From UBA5951 sp009936885 (GTDB lineage Bacteria; Pseudomonadota; Alphaproteobacteria; Puniceispirillales; Puniceispirillaceae): DNA of 64,000 bases. Of the stretch, positions 36,770-45,730 are shown piece after piece. The stretch covers positions 1 through 64,000 of the forward strand of contig CALKVA010000020.1 in assembly GCA_937996625.1 (NCBI GenBank), in the 5' to 3' direction. The number at the start of each line of letters is the position of its first letter. Within the stretch, counting starts at the first letter, position 1. The position numbers and the translations under genes were made by a program. The notes beneath the pieces are model-generated. The model saw only the letters and a program-made list of their open reading frames with translations. It was not told the origin of the DNA and did no database searches.

Positions 36770-37390
36770 ATGACAGTTTATTCGAAATTATCTGTATTAT
36801 TATTTTCGGTCTGCATGCTTTGCGGTATTTTTATGAATAATGCTGCCCTCGCTTCAAAGACAGATAATGCTGTTAGCCTTGTTAATGAATTATTAGAAGA
36901 AGTCTCAAATATTCAGAAAACAGAGGTATCCATGGAGCAAAGACGAGCTGAATTCCTAAAACTCATTTATGCATATTTTGATATTACTATCATTGCAAAA
37001 GCGTCAACTGGTCCATATTGGCGCGCAGCAACGTCAGATGAAAAAGAGCATTATACCAAACTAATTTCGGAATTAATTGCAGATGTCACATCATCTCAAT
37101 TAGGCGAGATTGATAATTTTAGTTTTGATTTTCAATCCTCTATCCCTAAGGGAGATAAGATGGTTATGGTATCAGGAAATTTGCTTGTTCCTAACCAATC
37201 TATCACTAAAATCTCAGTAAAATGGCGGGTTTCAACGCCTAATAGTGATATAGCAAAAATAATCGATATCGAATTTGAAAACATATCAATGCTCGTAACC
37301 CAAAAGCAGGAAAACGTCGCAATTATCCGAAAAAATGCTGGTTCTTTTCCTGCGCTGATTGAGGCGATAGAAGGTAAGTTACGTAAATAA
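36770..37390 (+). CDS. mlaC: Phospholipid-binding protein MlaC
   Basis: A periplasmic carrier that shuttles phospholipid between MlaA and the inner-membrane MlaFEDB complex. It has 206 residues, with a signal peptide to about residue 27 and then the MlaC/Tgt2 fold (FDITIIAKASTGPYWRAATSDEKEHY is typical of the family). The ATG at 36770, one base after the mlaA stop, is preferred over an upstream TTG. The 3' end lies 2 bases from the convergent ettA stop. Confidence 0.9.
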   Translation: MTVYSKLSVLLFSVCMLCGIFMNNAALASKTDNAVSLVNELLEEVSNIQKTEVSMEQRRAEFLKLIYAYFDITIIAKASTGPYWRAATSDEKEHYTKLISELIADVTSSQLGEIDNFSFDFQSSIPKGDKMVMVSGNLLVPNQSITKISVKWRVSTPNSDIAKIIDIEFENISMLVTQKQENVAIIRKNAGSFPALIEAIEGKLRK

Positions 37391-37392
37391 TT

Positions 37393-39075
37393 TCACCCTC
37401 TTGATATAGGTTTGTATTTTATCCTTGATGGTTGAGCCGCATCAGCGCCAAGTCTGCGTTTTTTATCTGCTTCATATGCTTCGTAATTGCCTTCAAACCA
37501 TTCCACATGGGAATTACCCTCAAATGCAAGAATATGCGTTGCAATCCTATCCAGAAACCAGCGATCGTGGCTTACCACAACTGCGCATCCCGCAAATTCA
37601 AGAAGCGCCTCTTCCAATGCACGCAAAGTATCCACATCAAGGTCGTTCGTAGGCTCGTCAAGAAGCAGCACATTTGCACCTGATTTTAACATACGTGCGA
37701 GATGCACCCGATTACGCTCTCCTCCAGATAATTGTGAGACTTTCTTTTGCTGATCAGAGCCTTTAAAATTAAATAAACTCACATAAGCTCTTGATGGCAT
37801 AACCCGCTTGCCTAATTCCAGCTCGTCATTCCCGTCAGATATAACCTCCCAAACTGTTTTGGCATCATCTAAAGAGTCGCGTGACTGGTCAACATATCCA
37901 AGTTTTACTGTATCACCAAGTTTTAAGCTTCCTTGATCTGGAGTTTCGTCACCAACGAGCATCCTAAACAAGGTTGTTTTACCAGCGCCGTTCGGGCCAA
38001 TTACACCAACAATACCCCCCGGAGGAAGCCGGAAATCCAAATCCTCAACAAGCAATTTACTTGCAAAGGCCTTGCTAAGATTATCTGCTTCAATCACCAC
38101 ATCTCCTAATCTTGGGCCTGCCGGAATAACGATTTTTGCAACATCTTCCCGACTAGACTGCTGCTCTTCCAACATTTTCTCATAGGCGTTCAATCTTGCT
38201 TTTGATTTAGCCTGCCTTGCTTTTGGGGCAGAGCGCACCCAATCTAATTCGCGTGAGAGTGATCTTACCCGTGCATCATCTTTGCGCCCTTCAACTTCAA
38301 GACGTTTTTGTTTTTGCTCAAGCCAGCCAGAATAGTTGCCTTCATAAGGAATGCCTTGGCCGCGGTCTAACTCAAGTATCCAGCCAGCAACCTCATCTAG
38401 AAAATATCTATCATGTGTGATTGTAACAACGGTACCTGGGAAATCATGTAAAAACCGCTGTAACCAAGCAACTGATTCTGCATCCAGATGGTTTGTAGGC
38501 TCATCCAATAGCAACATATCAGGCGCGCTTAATAGTAACTTGCATAATGCAACGCGTCTTTTCTCTCCACCTGAGAGGGTCGTAACATCCGCATCTGGTT
38601 CAGGTACACGCAAAGCATTCATTGCTATTTGGGCTTTACGCTCAAGATCCCAGCCATCTGCAGCATCAATCTGTTCCTGCAACTCGGCCTGTTCATTGAT
38701 AAGTTCATTCATCTCATCATCGGTAAGCTCTTCAGCAAAACGGGCGCTTACCTCGTTAAATCTATCAACAAGCAATTTTGCGTTGCCAAGACCTGATAAT
38801 ACATTACCAGCCACATCCAGTTTTGGGTCTAACTCTGGCTCTTGCGCCAAATAGCCAATATTCAATCCGTCTGATGCTTGCGCCTCACCTGTAAATTCAG
38901 TTTCAATCCCCGCCATAATTTTTAGCAATGTAGACTTACCTGCACCATTCAAGCCAAGAACACCAATCTTGGCGCCTGGGAGGAAGGAAAGGCTTATATC
39001 CTTTAAAACCTCTTTACCACCTGGATAGGTTTTTCCAAGACGGTACATCGAATACACATATTGAGAGCTCACCAT
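37393..39075 (-). CDS. ettA: Energy-dependent translational throttle protein EttA
   Basis: An ABC-F ATPase that binds the ribosomal E site and gates elongation according to energy state. The 560-residue protein has two cassettes: GLNGAGKST near 39 with LSGGEKRR near 167, and GPNGAGKTT near 355 with LSGGERNR near 448. The arm segment between the Walker A and signature motifs of cassette 1 is long (about 95-145), the EttA hallmark. It lacks the Uup-type C-terminal coiled coil, which distinguishes it from the gene at 3920. It is convergent with mlaC. Confidence 0.95.
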   Translation of the reverse strand: MVSSQYVYSMYRLGKTYPGGKEVLKDISLSFLPGAKIGVLGLNGAGKSTLLKIMAGIETEFTGEAQASDGLNIGYLAQEPELDPKLDVAGNVLSGLGNAKLLVDRFNEVSARFAEELTDDEMNELINEQAELQEQIDAADGWDLERKAQIAMNALRVPEPDADVTTLSGGEKRRVALCKLLLSAPDMLLLDEPTNHLDAESVAWLQRFLHDFPGTVVTITHDRYFLDEVAGWILELDRGQGIPYEGNYSGWLEQKQKRLEVEGRKDDARVRSLSRELDWVRSAPKARQAKSKARLNAYEKMLEEQQSSREDVAKIVIPAGPRLGDVVIEADNLSKAFASKLLVEDLDFRLPPGGIVGVIGPNGAGKTTLFRMLVGDETPDQGSLKLGDTVKLGYVDQSRDSLDDAKTVWEVISDGNDELELGKRVMPSRAYVSLFNFKGSDQQKKVSQLSGGERNRVHLARMLKSGANVLLLDEPTNDLDVDTLRALEEALLEFAGCAVVVSHDRWFLDRIATHILAFEGNSHVEWFEGNYEAYEADKKRRLGADAAQPSRIKYKPISRG

Positions 39076-39215
39076 CGGCTTTGTTCCTTAAATATAACAT
39101 TAACGTGAGAATTTGATATACGATTTTACATGCTTACACCAGCTATCAATGTCATCCGAGAAGGAAAAATAGATGTCCATAACAGCGCTATGTGCGGGAG
39201 GCTATCTGTCAGTTG

Positions 39216-39569
39216 TTATTTAACTGTTATGAAAAACTGGCTTTTAACGTCTCCTGATTTATCAATATGCTGAATTAGCTGTTTCGTATCAGAAGCGTTT
39301 GAATTCTCAATCCATAATAATATACCGCCCTGTGCATCTGGGCTAACAGAAAGAATTTTTTGTCCCTCAGAGAGATAAATTTCAACTTCAGAATAGGCAT
39401 CTGTTGTATTTGATAGTTTTTGCTGCAATCCAAAAATCAGCGCAATGAAACCAAATATAATAAGAATGCCCATTATAATAGATGCCATTTTCACCAGTTT
39501 TAGTGATTTATCTGACATGGCAGCCTGCTTATGAGGTGTTATTTCCGGACGTTCTGGTGTATTATTCAT
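39216..39569 (-). CDS. DUF6476-like small membrane protein
   Basis: A 117-residue protein with a charged N-terminus, one membrane helix at about 28-48 and a periplasmic beta-rich part (IYLSEGQKILSVSPD, LWIEN, then GDVKSQFFI). This pattern recalls the DUF6476 proteins that sit next to rluD in Alphaproteobacteria. The first ATG shares a CATG with the rluD start on the other strand. A second ATG (Met18, 39516-39518) has AGG upstream and may be the true start, giving 100 residues. Function unknown. Confidence 0.7.
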   Translation of the reverse strand: MNNTPERPEITPHKQAAMSDKSLKLVKMASIIMGILIIFGFIALIFGLQQKLSNTTDAYSEVEIYLSEGQKILSVSPDAQGGILLWIENSNASDTKQLIQHIDKSGDVKSQFFITVK

Positions 39570-40581
39570 GATAATGACATATCCTCATCACATTACTATT
39601 ATATGCTTGCCAGATCAGCCTAAATGCCGAATAGATAAATTTATCACAGAGCGCATAACGGAAGGAAGTTATTCACGCTCTCGTATAAAAACCCTTATTC
39701 AAGAAGGCCATTTTTCCTGCGATGGCAGAACATTAGACGATCCGTCCGTGAGCGTCAAACCCGGTTGTTCCTATCAGTTAACAATACCTGCGGTAATTGA
39801 CGATATACCGCAGGCAGAAGATATAAAGCTAGATATTCTTCATGAAGATAATGACTTAATTATTATCAATAAGCCTGCTGGACTTGTGGTGCACCCAGCC
39901 CCCGGTTCTAGAAATGGAACTTTGGTCAATGCTCTTTTACATCATTGCGGGAGAAGCTTAACAGGCATTGGTGGTGTTGCAAGACCTGGTATAGTGCATA
40001 GGCTAGATAAATATACATCTGGTGTAATGGTTGCCGCTAAATCTCAGGAAGCCCATCATGGGTTAAGCACCCTATTTGCTAAACACCGAATTCACAGAAA
40101 ATATGAGGCGTTATGCTGGGGGGTGCCGTCAGAAATGACCGGGACTATTGATGCGCCTCTTGGCAGGCACTCTGTAGACCGAAAAAAACAAACAATTCGT
40201 GAAAACGGCCGGTCTGCTATTACGCATTATAGAGTGATAAAATTATTCCCGCCTTTTGGATGCCACATAGAATGCTCACTTGAAACTGGCAGAACACATC
40301 AGATAAGAGTGCATTTAACTTCCATCGGTCACTCCATTATTGGAGACGCTGTATATGGAAGACCGCAGCGTGTAGCCCAAATGCCTGATAAAATCAGCAG
40401 ACAAGCGCTTGCTACAATAAGAGCTTTTGACCGTCAGGCGCTTCACGCATCTGAACTAGGATTTGTACATCCGGTAACAAAACAAGAGCTTGAATTCAAA
40501 GCCCCTTTCCCAGATGATCTAAAAAATCTGCACACCATTTTGGAACAAGCCGTTTGGGAGCGTGGACACACTAATTACTAG
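39568..40581 (+). CDS. rluD: 23S rRNA pseudouridine synthase, RluA family (RluD-like)
   Basis: Converts uridines in 23S rRNA helix 69 to pseudouridine. The 337-residue protein has an N-terminal S4 RNA-binding domain (RIDKFITERI, YSRSRIKTLIQEG), the LDILHEDNDLIIINKPAGLVVHP element, the catalytic GIVHRLDKYTSGVMV with the conserved Asp, and the C-terminal GRTHQIRVHL. ATG at 39568 or 39574; neither has an obvious SD. It is divergent from DUF6476 with overlapping start codons. RluA or RluC specificity is possible, but the neighbours favour RluD. Confidence 0.9.
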   Translation: MIMTYPHHITIICLPDQPKCRIDKFITERITEGSYSRSRIKTLIQEGHFSCDGRTLDDPSVSVKPGCSYQLTIPAVIDDIPQAEDIKLDILHEDNDLIIINKPAGLVVHPAPGSRNGTLVNALLHHCGRSLTGIGGVARPGIVHRLDKYTSGVMVAAKSQEAHHGLSTLFAKHRIHRKYEALCWGVPSEMTGTIDAPLGRHSVDRKKQTIRENGRSAITHYRVIKLFPPFGCHIECSLETGRTHQIRVHLTSIGHSIIGDAVYGRPQRVAQMPDKISRQALATIRAFDRQALHASELGFVHPVTKQELEFKAPFPDDLKNLHTILEQAVWERGHTNY

Positions 40582-40657
40582 TTATGTCTTTAAAAAAATA
40601 TGGTTAATTCATATATAATAAGGAAGATTAATTTGCCACAGAAACAAAGGTATGCAC

Positions 40658-41566
40658 ATGACCAAAAATGCACTTATCCCTGCGTTAACGCCAGATGGAA
40701 ATTTATCTAAATATCTATCTCGCATCCGCTCTTTTCCAATGCTGGAAAAAGACGAAGAATACATGCTAGCAAAATCATGGTCTGAGCGTGATGACGTTGA
40801 AGCTGCACATAAACTTGTAACAAGCCATTTGCGATTAGTTGCAAAAATTGCCATGGGATATCGTGGGTATGGATTGCCCTTATCTGACCTGATATCTGAA
40901 GGAAATATCGGCATGATGCATGCTGTTAAGAAATTTGACCCAGAGCGGGGATTTCGATTAGCAACATATGCCATGTGGTGGATAAAGGCTTCTATTCAAG
41001 AGTATATATTGCGTAGCTGGTCGCTTGTTAAAATTGGAACAACCGCAGCTCAGAAAAAGCTTTTCTTTAATCTCAGGCGGTTAAAAGGAAAGATAGACGC
41101 AATAGATGGCGGTGAACTGAAGCCAGAACAAGTAACTTATATTGCCGACACTCTAGAGGTAGCTGAAACTGAAGTTATTTCTATGAACCAGAGAATGTCG
41201 GGAGGCGATAAATCGTTAAACACGCCGATGGCAAGTGAAATTGATGGTGGCGGTGAATGGCAAGATTGGATTGAAGATGAGCGCGAAAATCAGGAAGTTG
41301 AGTTTGCTGAAAAAGAAGAATTCGAAGCTCAATATTCTGTTATGAGGGAAGCTTTGGAAAGTCTAAATCAAAGAGAACAGCGCATCATTCACGCAAGACG
41401 ATTAACTGAGCCTGCTCTTACACTAGAAGACCTCTCAGAAGAATTTAATGTTAGCCGTGAGCGTATCCGGCAAATCGAAGTAAGAGCATTTGAGAAGTTG
41501 TCTCAGGCGGTAAAGATAAAATCTGCCGAGTTAAATTTACTGCCGCATTCTTCCCAAGAAACCTAG
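40658..41566 (+). CDS. rpoH: RNA polymerase heat-shock sigma factor RpoH (sigma-32)
   Basis: Directs RNA polymerase to heat-shock promoters. From the ATG at 40658 the protein has 302 residues: region 1.2/2 with DLISEGNIGMMHAVKKFDPERGFRLATYAMWWIKASIQEY split over the core-binding and -10 regions, the RpoH-box-like AQKKLFFNLRRLK, and region 4 with SREDLSEEFN-type helix and VSRERIRQIEVRAFEKL. AAAGG lies 8 bases before this ATG; the one at 40652 is too close. A TATAAT at 40614-40619 is a plausible -10. The stop shares CTAG with purA. Confidence 0.95.
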   Translation: MTKNALIPALTPDGNLSKYLSRIRSFPMLEKDEEYMLAKSWSERDDVEAAHKLVTSHLRLVAKIAMGYRGYGLPLSDLISEGNIGMMHAVKKFDPERGFRLATYAMWWIKASIQEYILRSWSLVKIGTTAAQKKLFFNLRRLKGKIDAIDGGELKPEQVTYIADTLEVAETEVISMNQRMSGGDKSLNTPMASEIDGGGEWQDWIEDERENQEVEFAEKEEFEAQYSVMREALESLNQREQRIIHARRLTEPALTLEDLSEEFNVSRERIRQIEVRAFEKLSQAVKIKSAELNLLPHSSQET

Positions 41567-42861
41567 CTTGAGATAAACGGATCTTTCACCAGAATAGTAT
41601 CTTCGCGCTCTGGACTGGTTGAGAGAAGCGCTACTGGAATTTGCGTGAGCTCTTCAAGACGCCTGATATATTTAACCGCATTAGCTGGTAAATCAGCCCA
41701 GCTGCGTGCGCCAAATGTAGTTTCACTCCATCCAGGCATTTCTTCATAAATGGGAACACATGCTATTTGTGATTGCGTATCAGCTGGAAAATAGGTGATT
41801 TTCTTTTGATTAACTTCATAGCCTACACAAATTTTCAGAACTTCAAATCCATCAAGCACATCAAGTTTCGTAAGAGCCATTCCGGTAATCCCAGCCATTA
41901 ACCCTGCTTGACGAACCATAACCGCATCAAACCATCCACATCTTCGCTTCCGCCCCGTAACAGTACCAAACTCACGGCCTTTCTCGCCCATTCTTTGGCC
42001 ACCTTCAGCAAAATCTTCAGTTGGGAAAGGCCCCTCCCCAACTCTTGTTGTATAGGCTTTCGTAATACCAAGTGTGAAATGAATGTTTGATGGGCCAGTT
42101 CCACTGCCTATTGCAGCTTGTGCAGCCACTGTGTTTGATGATGTAACAAACGGGTATGTTCCATGGTCAATATCAAGCATAACGCCTTGTGCACCTTCAA
42201 ACAAGATACGTTTGCCATTTGCATGTGCAGCGCCAAGCACTTCCCAGCTTCTGCCTGTAAAGGACAAAATTTCTGGAATTATTGGTTCAAGCTGTTCGAA
42301 AACCGATCTAGCAGTGATACTTTCATAACCAGAAGCCTTAAGGAAGATATTATGCCAAGTAACAATCTGCTCTATTTTTTTCTTAAGGACATCTGTATCT
42401 GATAAATCTGCAATTCTAATAGCGCGCCTTGCTATTTTATCCTCATATGCGGGGCCAATTCCACGGCCAGTAGTGCCAATTTTACCAGAACCCCGAAGCA
42501 CCTCTCTTGCCTTATCTACCTGCGCATGAACTGGTAGGATTAAGGTCGCTGTTTCCGATAATAGCAGATTATCTGGTGAAATTTGAACACCCTGATTTTG
42601 TAAATGCGTTATTTCAGACAATAGGTGAAACGGGTCTACTACCGTGCCATTGCCAATAATAGACAATTTGCCAGAACGCACTGTTCCCGAAGGCAGAATA
42701 GAGAGTTTATATTCCGAGCCGTCAATGACTAAGGTATGACCGGCATTATGCCCGCCTTGAAAGCGAACAACAATATCTGCTCGCTCTGATAGCCAATCGA
42801 CTATTTTACCTTTACCTTCATCCCCCCACTGGGTTCCTATTACCGCTACATTTGCCATCAA
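41563..42861 (-). CDS. purA: Adenylosuccinate synthetase PurA
   Basis: Joins IMP and aspartate using GTP, the first step from IMP to AMP. The 432-residue protein has the P-loop GDEGKGKIVD at 13-22, GGHNAGHT near 36, GTTGRGIGPAYEDK near 129, QGVMLDIDHGTYPFVTSSN near 225, and TKLDVLDG near 332. All are canonical and length is normal. It lies 6 bases downstream of hisZ and overlaps the convergent rpoH gene by 4 bp. Confidence 0.97.
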   Translation of the reverse strand: MMANVAVIGTQWGDEGKGKIVDWLSERADIVVRFQGGHNAGHTLVIDGSEYKLSILPSGTVRSGKLSIIGNGTVVDPFHLLSEITHLQNQGVQISPDNLLLSETATLILPVHAQVDKAREVLRGSGKIGTTGRGIGPAYEDKIARRAIRIADLSDTDVLKKKIEQIVTWHNIFLKASGYESITARSVFEQLEPIIPEILSFTGRSWEVLGAAHANGKRILFEGAQGVMLDIDHGTYPFVTSSNTVAAQAAIGSGTGPSNIHFTLGITKAYTTRVGEGPFPTEDFAEGGQRMGEKGREFGTVTGRKRRCGWFDAVMVRQAGLMAGITGMALTKLDVLDGFEVLKICVGYEVNQKKITYFPADTQSQIACVPIYEEMPGWSETTFGARSWADLPANAVKYIRRLEELTQIPVALLSTSPEREDTILVKDPFISS

Positions 42862-42867
42862 AATACC

Positions 42868-44028
42868 TTATTCTTCAATTGATTCTGGCGGGGAGCCCGC
42901 ATTACGTACAATAAATGTACAATTAAGCTGTTTTGCTTCTTGTAAAGCCATCTTATCGACTGCTTTATACCTGCCCGATATAACCGAGCGGCCTCTATCA
43001 ACATAGTTAAGTATGGTCTGCTTTGGAATGTCGATTGGCATATAGATACGTTGCATCTGGGATAATTCTGGAAGTCCTCTTAGCACCCGCTCCATATATA
43101 CAGACAATCCGGTAGCAGGCTCTCCAAAGCCTGTAAGATAGGCACCGCCTCTGGCGATCTCACCTCTAAGGCCTGTTGCAAATATCGAAAAGCCTATGCC
43201 CGTATGATAGTCAAATCCGCGCTTCTCGAGCGGATCAAGGGTAACAGGAAGGTCAGGATAAGCCTCTTTTAGCTGCTGTGCTACAAACAATAAATCGCGC
43301 ATCATATTCTCTGCATCCTCGCTCATTTCAGGGATTAATGCGGCAAGTGCGTCTTGATTTATTCCAGATGCATTTATTACCCTAACAATAAGATTGATTT
43401 CTGAATCATCAATTTCCTGCAACGCATCAATATCTTTGTCTAAAATTGCAGTGGAAGCCAAAGCCCTGTTATCTGGCGCAAGTGTGCTCATCAAGCTATC
43501 TGCGAGCAAGGGTGAACCAAGATCCACAGTAAGAGACGCAATCCCAACCTGAAATAACGCCTTTATTCCTAATATTAATATCTCCGCAGTTGCTGTGGCA
43601 TCATTAAACCCGATTAATTCCGCCCCAGTTTGAAAAAGCTGGCGCTCTGAGTTTAAACTATCGGGGAGAACCCGCATCACATCACCTTCATAGGCCAGCC
43701 TCAAAGGACGGGGGTTATGGGCTAGCCTAGTACCAGAAATTCTAGAAATCTGCGCTGTCATATCAGAGCGAAGCGCCATCATATTTTGCGTTAGCGGATC
43801 CATCAATCGGAAAGACTTTGCTGCTGTTGCAGCTCCTGGACCTTTTGCAAGCAATGTTGCTTCAAATTCCACGAGCGGAGGTTTTACCCGCTGATAGCCA
43901 AATTGCGCAAAGCAATTCAGCATGGTTGTGATTGCCTGACTATTTTGGCTTGCAACGGGATCAAGCAGATCCATTAATCCAGCTGGCAATAACCCTTGAT
44001 TGCTATTCTCATCTTCTGTCGGTGCCAT
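42868..44028 (-). CDS. hisZ: ATP phosphoribosyltransferase regulatory subunit HisZ
   Basis: A catalytically dead histidyl-tRNA synthetase paralogue that activates short-form HisG in histidine synthesis. The 386-residue protein has the class II fold: LPAGLMDLLDP near 14, RSDMTAQISR near 93, RPLRLAYEGDVMR near 108, ERQLFQTGAELIG near 129. The C-terminal part has GFDYHTGIGFSIFA near 268 and GGAYLTGFGEPATGLSVYMERVLR split across the last domain. It lacks the anticodon-binding domain. hisG is not in the window. It sits between serA and purA. Confidence 0.92.
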   Translation of the reverse strand: MAPTEDENSNQGLLPAGLMDLLDPVASQNSQAITTMLNCFAQFGYQRVKPPLVEFEATLLAKGPGAATAAKSFRLMDPLTQNMMALRSDMTAQISRISGTRLAHNPRPLRLAYEGDVMRVLPDSLNSERQLFQTGAELIGFNDATATAEILILGIKALFQVGIASLTVDLGSPLLADSLMSTLAPDNRALASTAILDKDIDALQEIDDSEINLIVRVINASGINQDALAALIPEMSEDAENMMRDLLFVAQQLKEAYPDLPVTLDPLEKRGFDYHTGIGFSIFATGLRGEIARGGAYLTGFGEPATGLSVYMERVLRGLPELSQMQRIYMPIDIPKQTILNYVDRGRSVISGRYKAVDKMALQEAKQLNCTFIVRNAGSPPESIEE

Positions 44029-44132
44029 CTGATTATTAAAGTCCTAATTATATGATGCTATTAGCAAATCCCACAAATAGTAGCAAACAACTCAAATAAT
44101 TAGCGCAGATGAATGCTAAGTGCAAGTCTGTA

Positions 44133-45716
44133 CTACGGCGTGAACTGCAAATAATCTGCTCTGACGACTTGAGGTAGCTCACGAACCTTGGTTAATACAG
44201 ACTGGTCAATTTTACCATCAACTTCAATTAACGCTACGGCCTCTTCTGTCCCTAACTTTCTGCCTAAATGAAATGTTGCCACATTTATATCAAGTCCCCC
44301 TAGAAGGCTACCCATCGCCCCGATAAATCCTGGCCGATCATAATTTCTTATGTATAGTAAATTGGCTGGAAAATCAGATTCAACTGAAATTCCCTGCACC
44401 TCAATAATGCGTGGCTTATTACCCCCCACCAAAGTGCCAACGATACTTCTCTCGCCCCCTTTATAACTAGCAGATACTTTGATCATTGTCTCATAATCGC
44501 ATCTTCTGTCATGTTTAACGGTAGAAACAGCGATGCCTTTGGAAGAAGCAATGGCAGAAGCATTTACCAAATTGGCAGAATCCATTTTAGGCCCCAATAA
44601 TCCTGCTATGATCGACGCAACAACTGGCGCATCGTTTAAACTAGCTGATTTACCATCAAATTCAATTTGCACCGCGGCAAGGTCATTCATATCTACCTGT
44701 CCCAGAAACCCCCCCAAAAGCTGCCCAAGAGACATATATGGCTTTAAAATTGGGGCTTCTTCGGCCGTAACAGATGCCATATTCAATGCGTTTGTAATCG
44801 CGCCATTCTGCAAATACTCTGCCATTTGTTCAGCTACCTGCAAAGCAACTTTCTCTTGCGCTTCTATTGTAGAGGCACCAAGGTGCGGCGTTGCAACAAC
44901 ATTCCGATGCTCGAATAAAATATTATCTTTTGCAGGCTCTTCTAAGAAAACATCAAGTGCGGCAGCTGCTACGTGCCCTGAATTAAGAGCAGCATAAAGC
45001 GCGAGTTCATCAACAAGGCCGCCTCTCGCACAATTAATAATGCGCACACCCTTTTTGGTTCTATTCAAGGCATCTGCAGAAATTATATTCCGAGTTGAAT
45101 CTGTAAGCGGTGTATGCAGTGTGATAAAATCTGCTTGTGCGAGCAATTCATCAAGCTCAACTTTTTCAATACCGATTTCTATTGCGCGCTCGGTAGTAAG
45201 AAACGGGTCATATCCAATTACCCTCATTTTTAAACCAAGGGCTCTGTTGGCAACAATAGCACCAATATTACCACACCCGATAATACCAAGTTTCTTGCCA
45301 GTAATCTCTGTCCCCATAAATTTTGATTTCTCCCACTTGCCCTCAATTGTAGACATATGCGCTTGGGGAATTTGACGTGTAAGAGACAGCATCATGGCAA
45401 TTGCATGTTCAGCCGTTGTAATAGCATTTCCAAAAGGAGTATTCATAACCAATATACCAGCCGCCGTTGCAGCAGGTATATCTACATTATCAACACCGAT
45501 ACCTGCTCTTCCAACGACTTGCAAGTTAGCGGCTAGTGCGATTATCTCTGAGGTCACCTTGGTGGCAGAGCGAACCGCCAGCCCATCATAATTATGAATG
45601 ATTTCTTTTAACTCATCTGCTGGTAGACCAGGTTTAAAATCGACTTCTACTCCAGCAGCTTCAAAAATATTAACTGCTTCTTCTGATAGTTTATCGCTGA
45701 TTAAAACGCGTGGCAT
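44133..45716 (-). CDS. serA: D-3-phosphoglycerate dehydrogenase SerA
   Basis: The NAD-dependent first step of serine synthesis from 3-phosphoglycerate. The 527-residue long form has a substrate domain, then a nucleotide domain with LGIIGCGNIGAIVA near 143-156. The catalytic Arg lies in NCARGGLVDE near 230 and a His in ATPHLGAST near 280. An intervening ASB domain (about 320-450) and a C-terminal ACT domain (about 455-527) suggest serine feedback. It lies 14 bases after serC and 104 bases before hisZ. Confidence 0.96.
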   Translation of the reverse strand: MPRVLISDKLSEEAVNIFEAAGVEVDFKPGLPADELKEIIHNYDGLAVRSATKVTSEIIALAANLQVVGRAGIGVDNVDIPAATAAGILVMNTPFGNAITTAEHAIAMMLSLTRQIPQAHMSTIEGKWEKSKFMGTEITGKKLGIIGCGNIGAIVANRALGLKMRVIGYDPFLTTERAIEIGIEKVELDELLAQADFITLHTPLTDSTRNIISADALNRTKKGVRIINCARGGLVDELALYAALNSGHVAAAALDVFLEEPAKDNILFEHRNVVATPHLGASTIEAQEKVALQVAEQMAEYLQNGAITNALNMASVTAEEAPILKPYMSLGQLLGGFLGQVDMNDLAAVQIEFDGKSASLNDAPVVASIIAGLLGPKMDSANLVNASAIASSKGIAVSTVKHDRRCDYETMIKVSASYKGGERSIVGTLVGGNKPRIIEVQGISVESDFPANLLYIRNYDRPGFIGAMGSLLGGLDINVATFHLGRKLGTEEAVALIEVDGKIDQSVLTKVRELPQVVRADYLQFTP

Positions 45717-45730
45717 AGGGCAGCTCCTTT

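Noticed and set aside
38351..38854. 167-codon frame on the plus strand inside ettA
   Set aside because: It is opposite conserved ABC motifs of ettA and has no family pattern.
40589..40619. Full sigma-70 promoter before rpoH
   Set aside because: The -10 TATAAT is perfect, but no acceptable -35 lies 16-18 bp upstream; in such AT-rich DNA the -10 alone is not enough to list as a feature.
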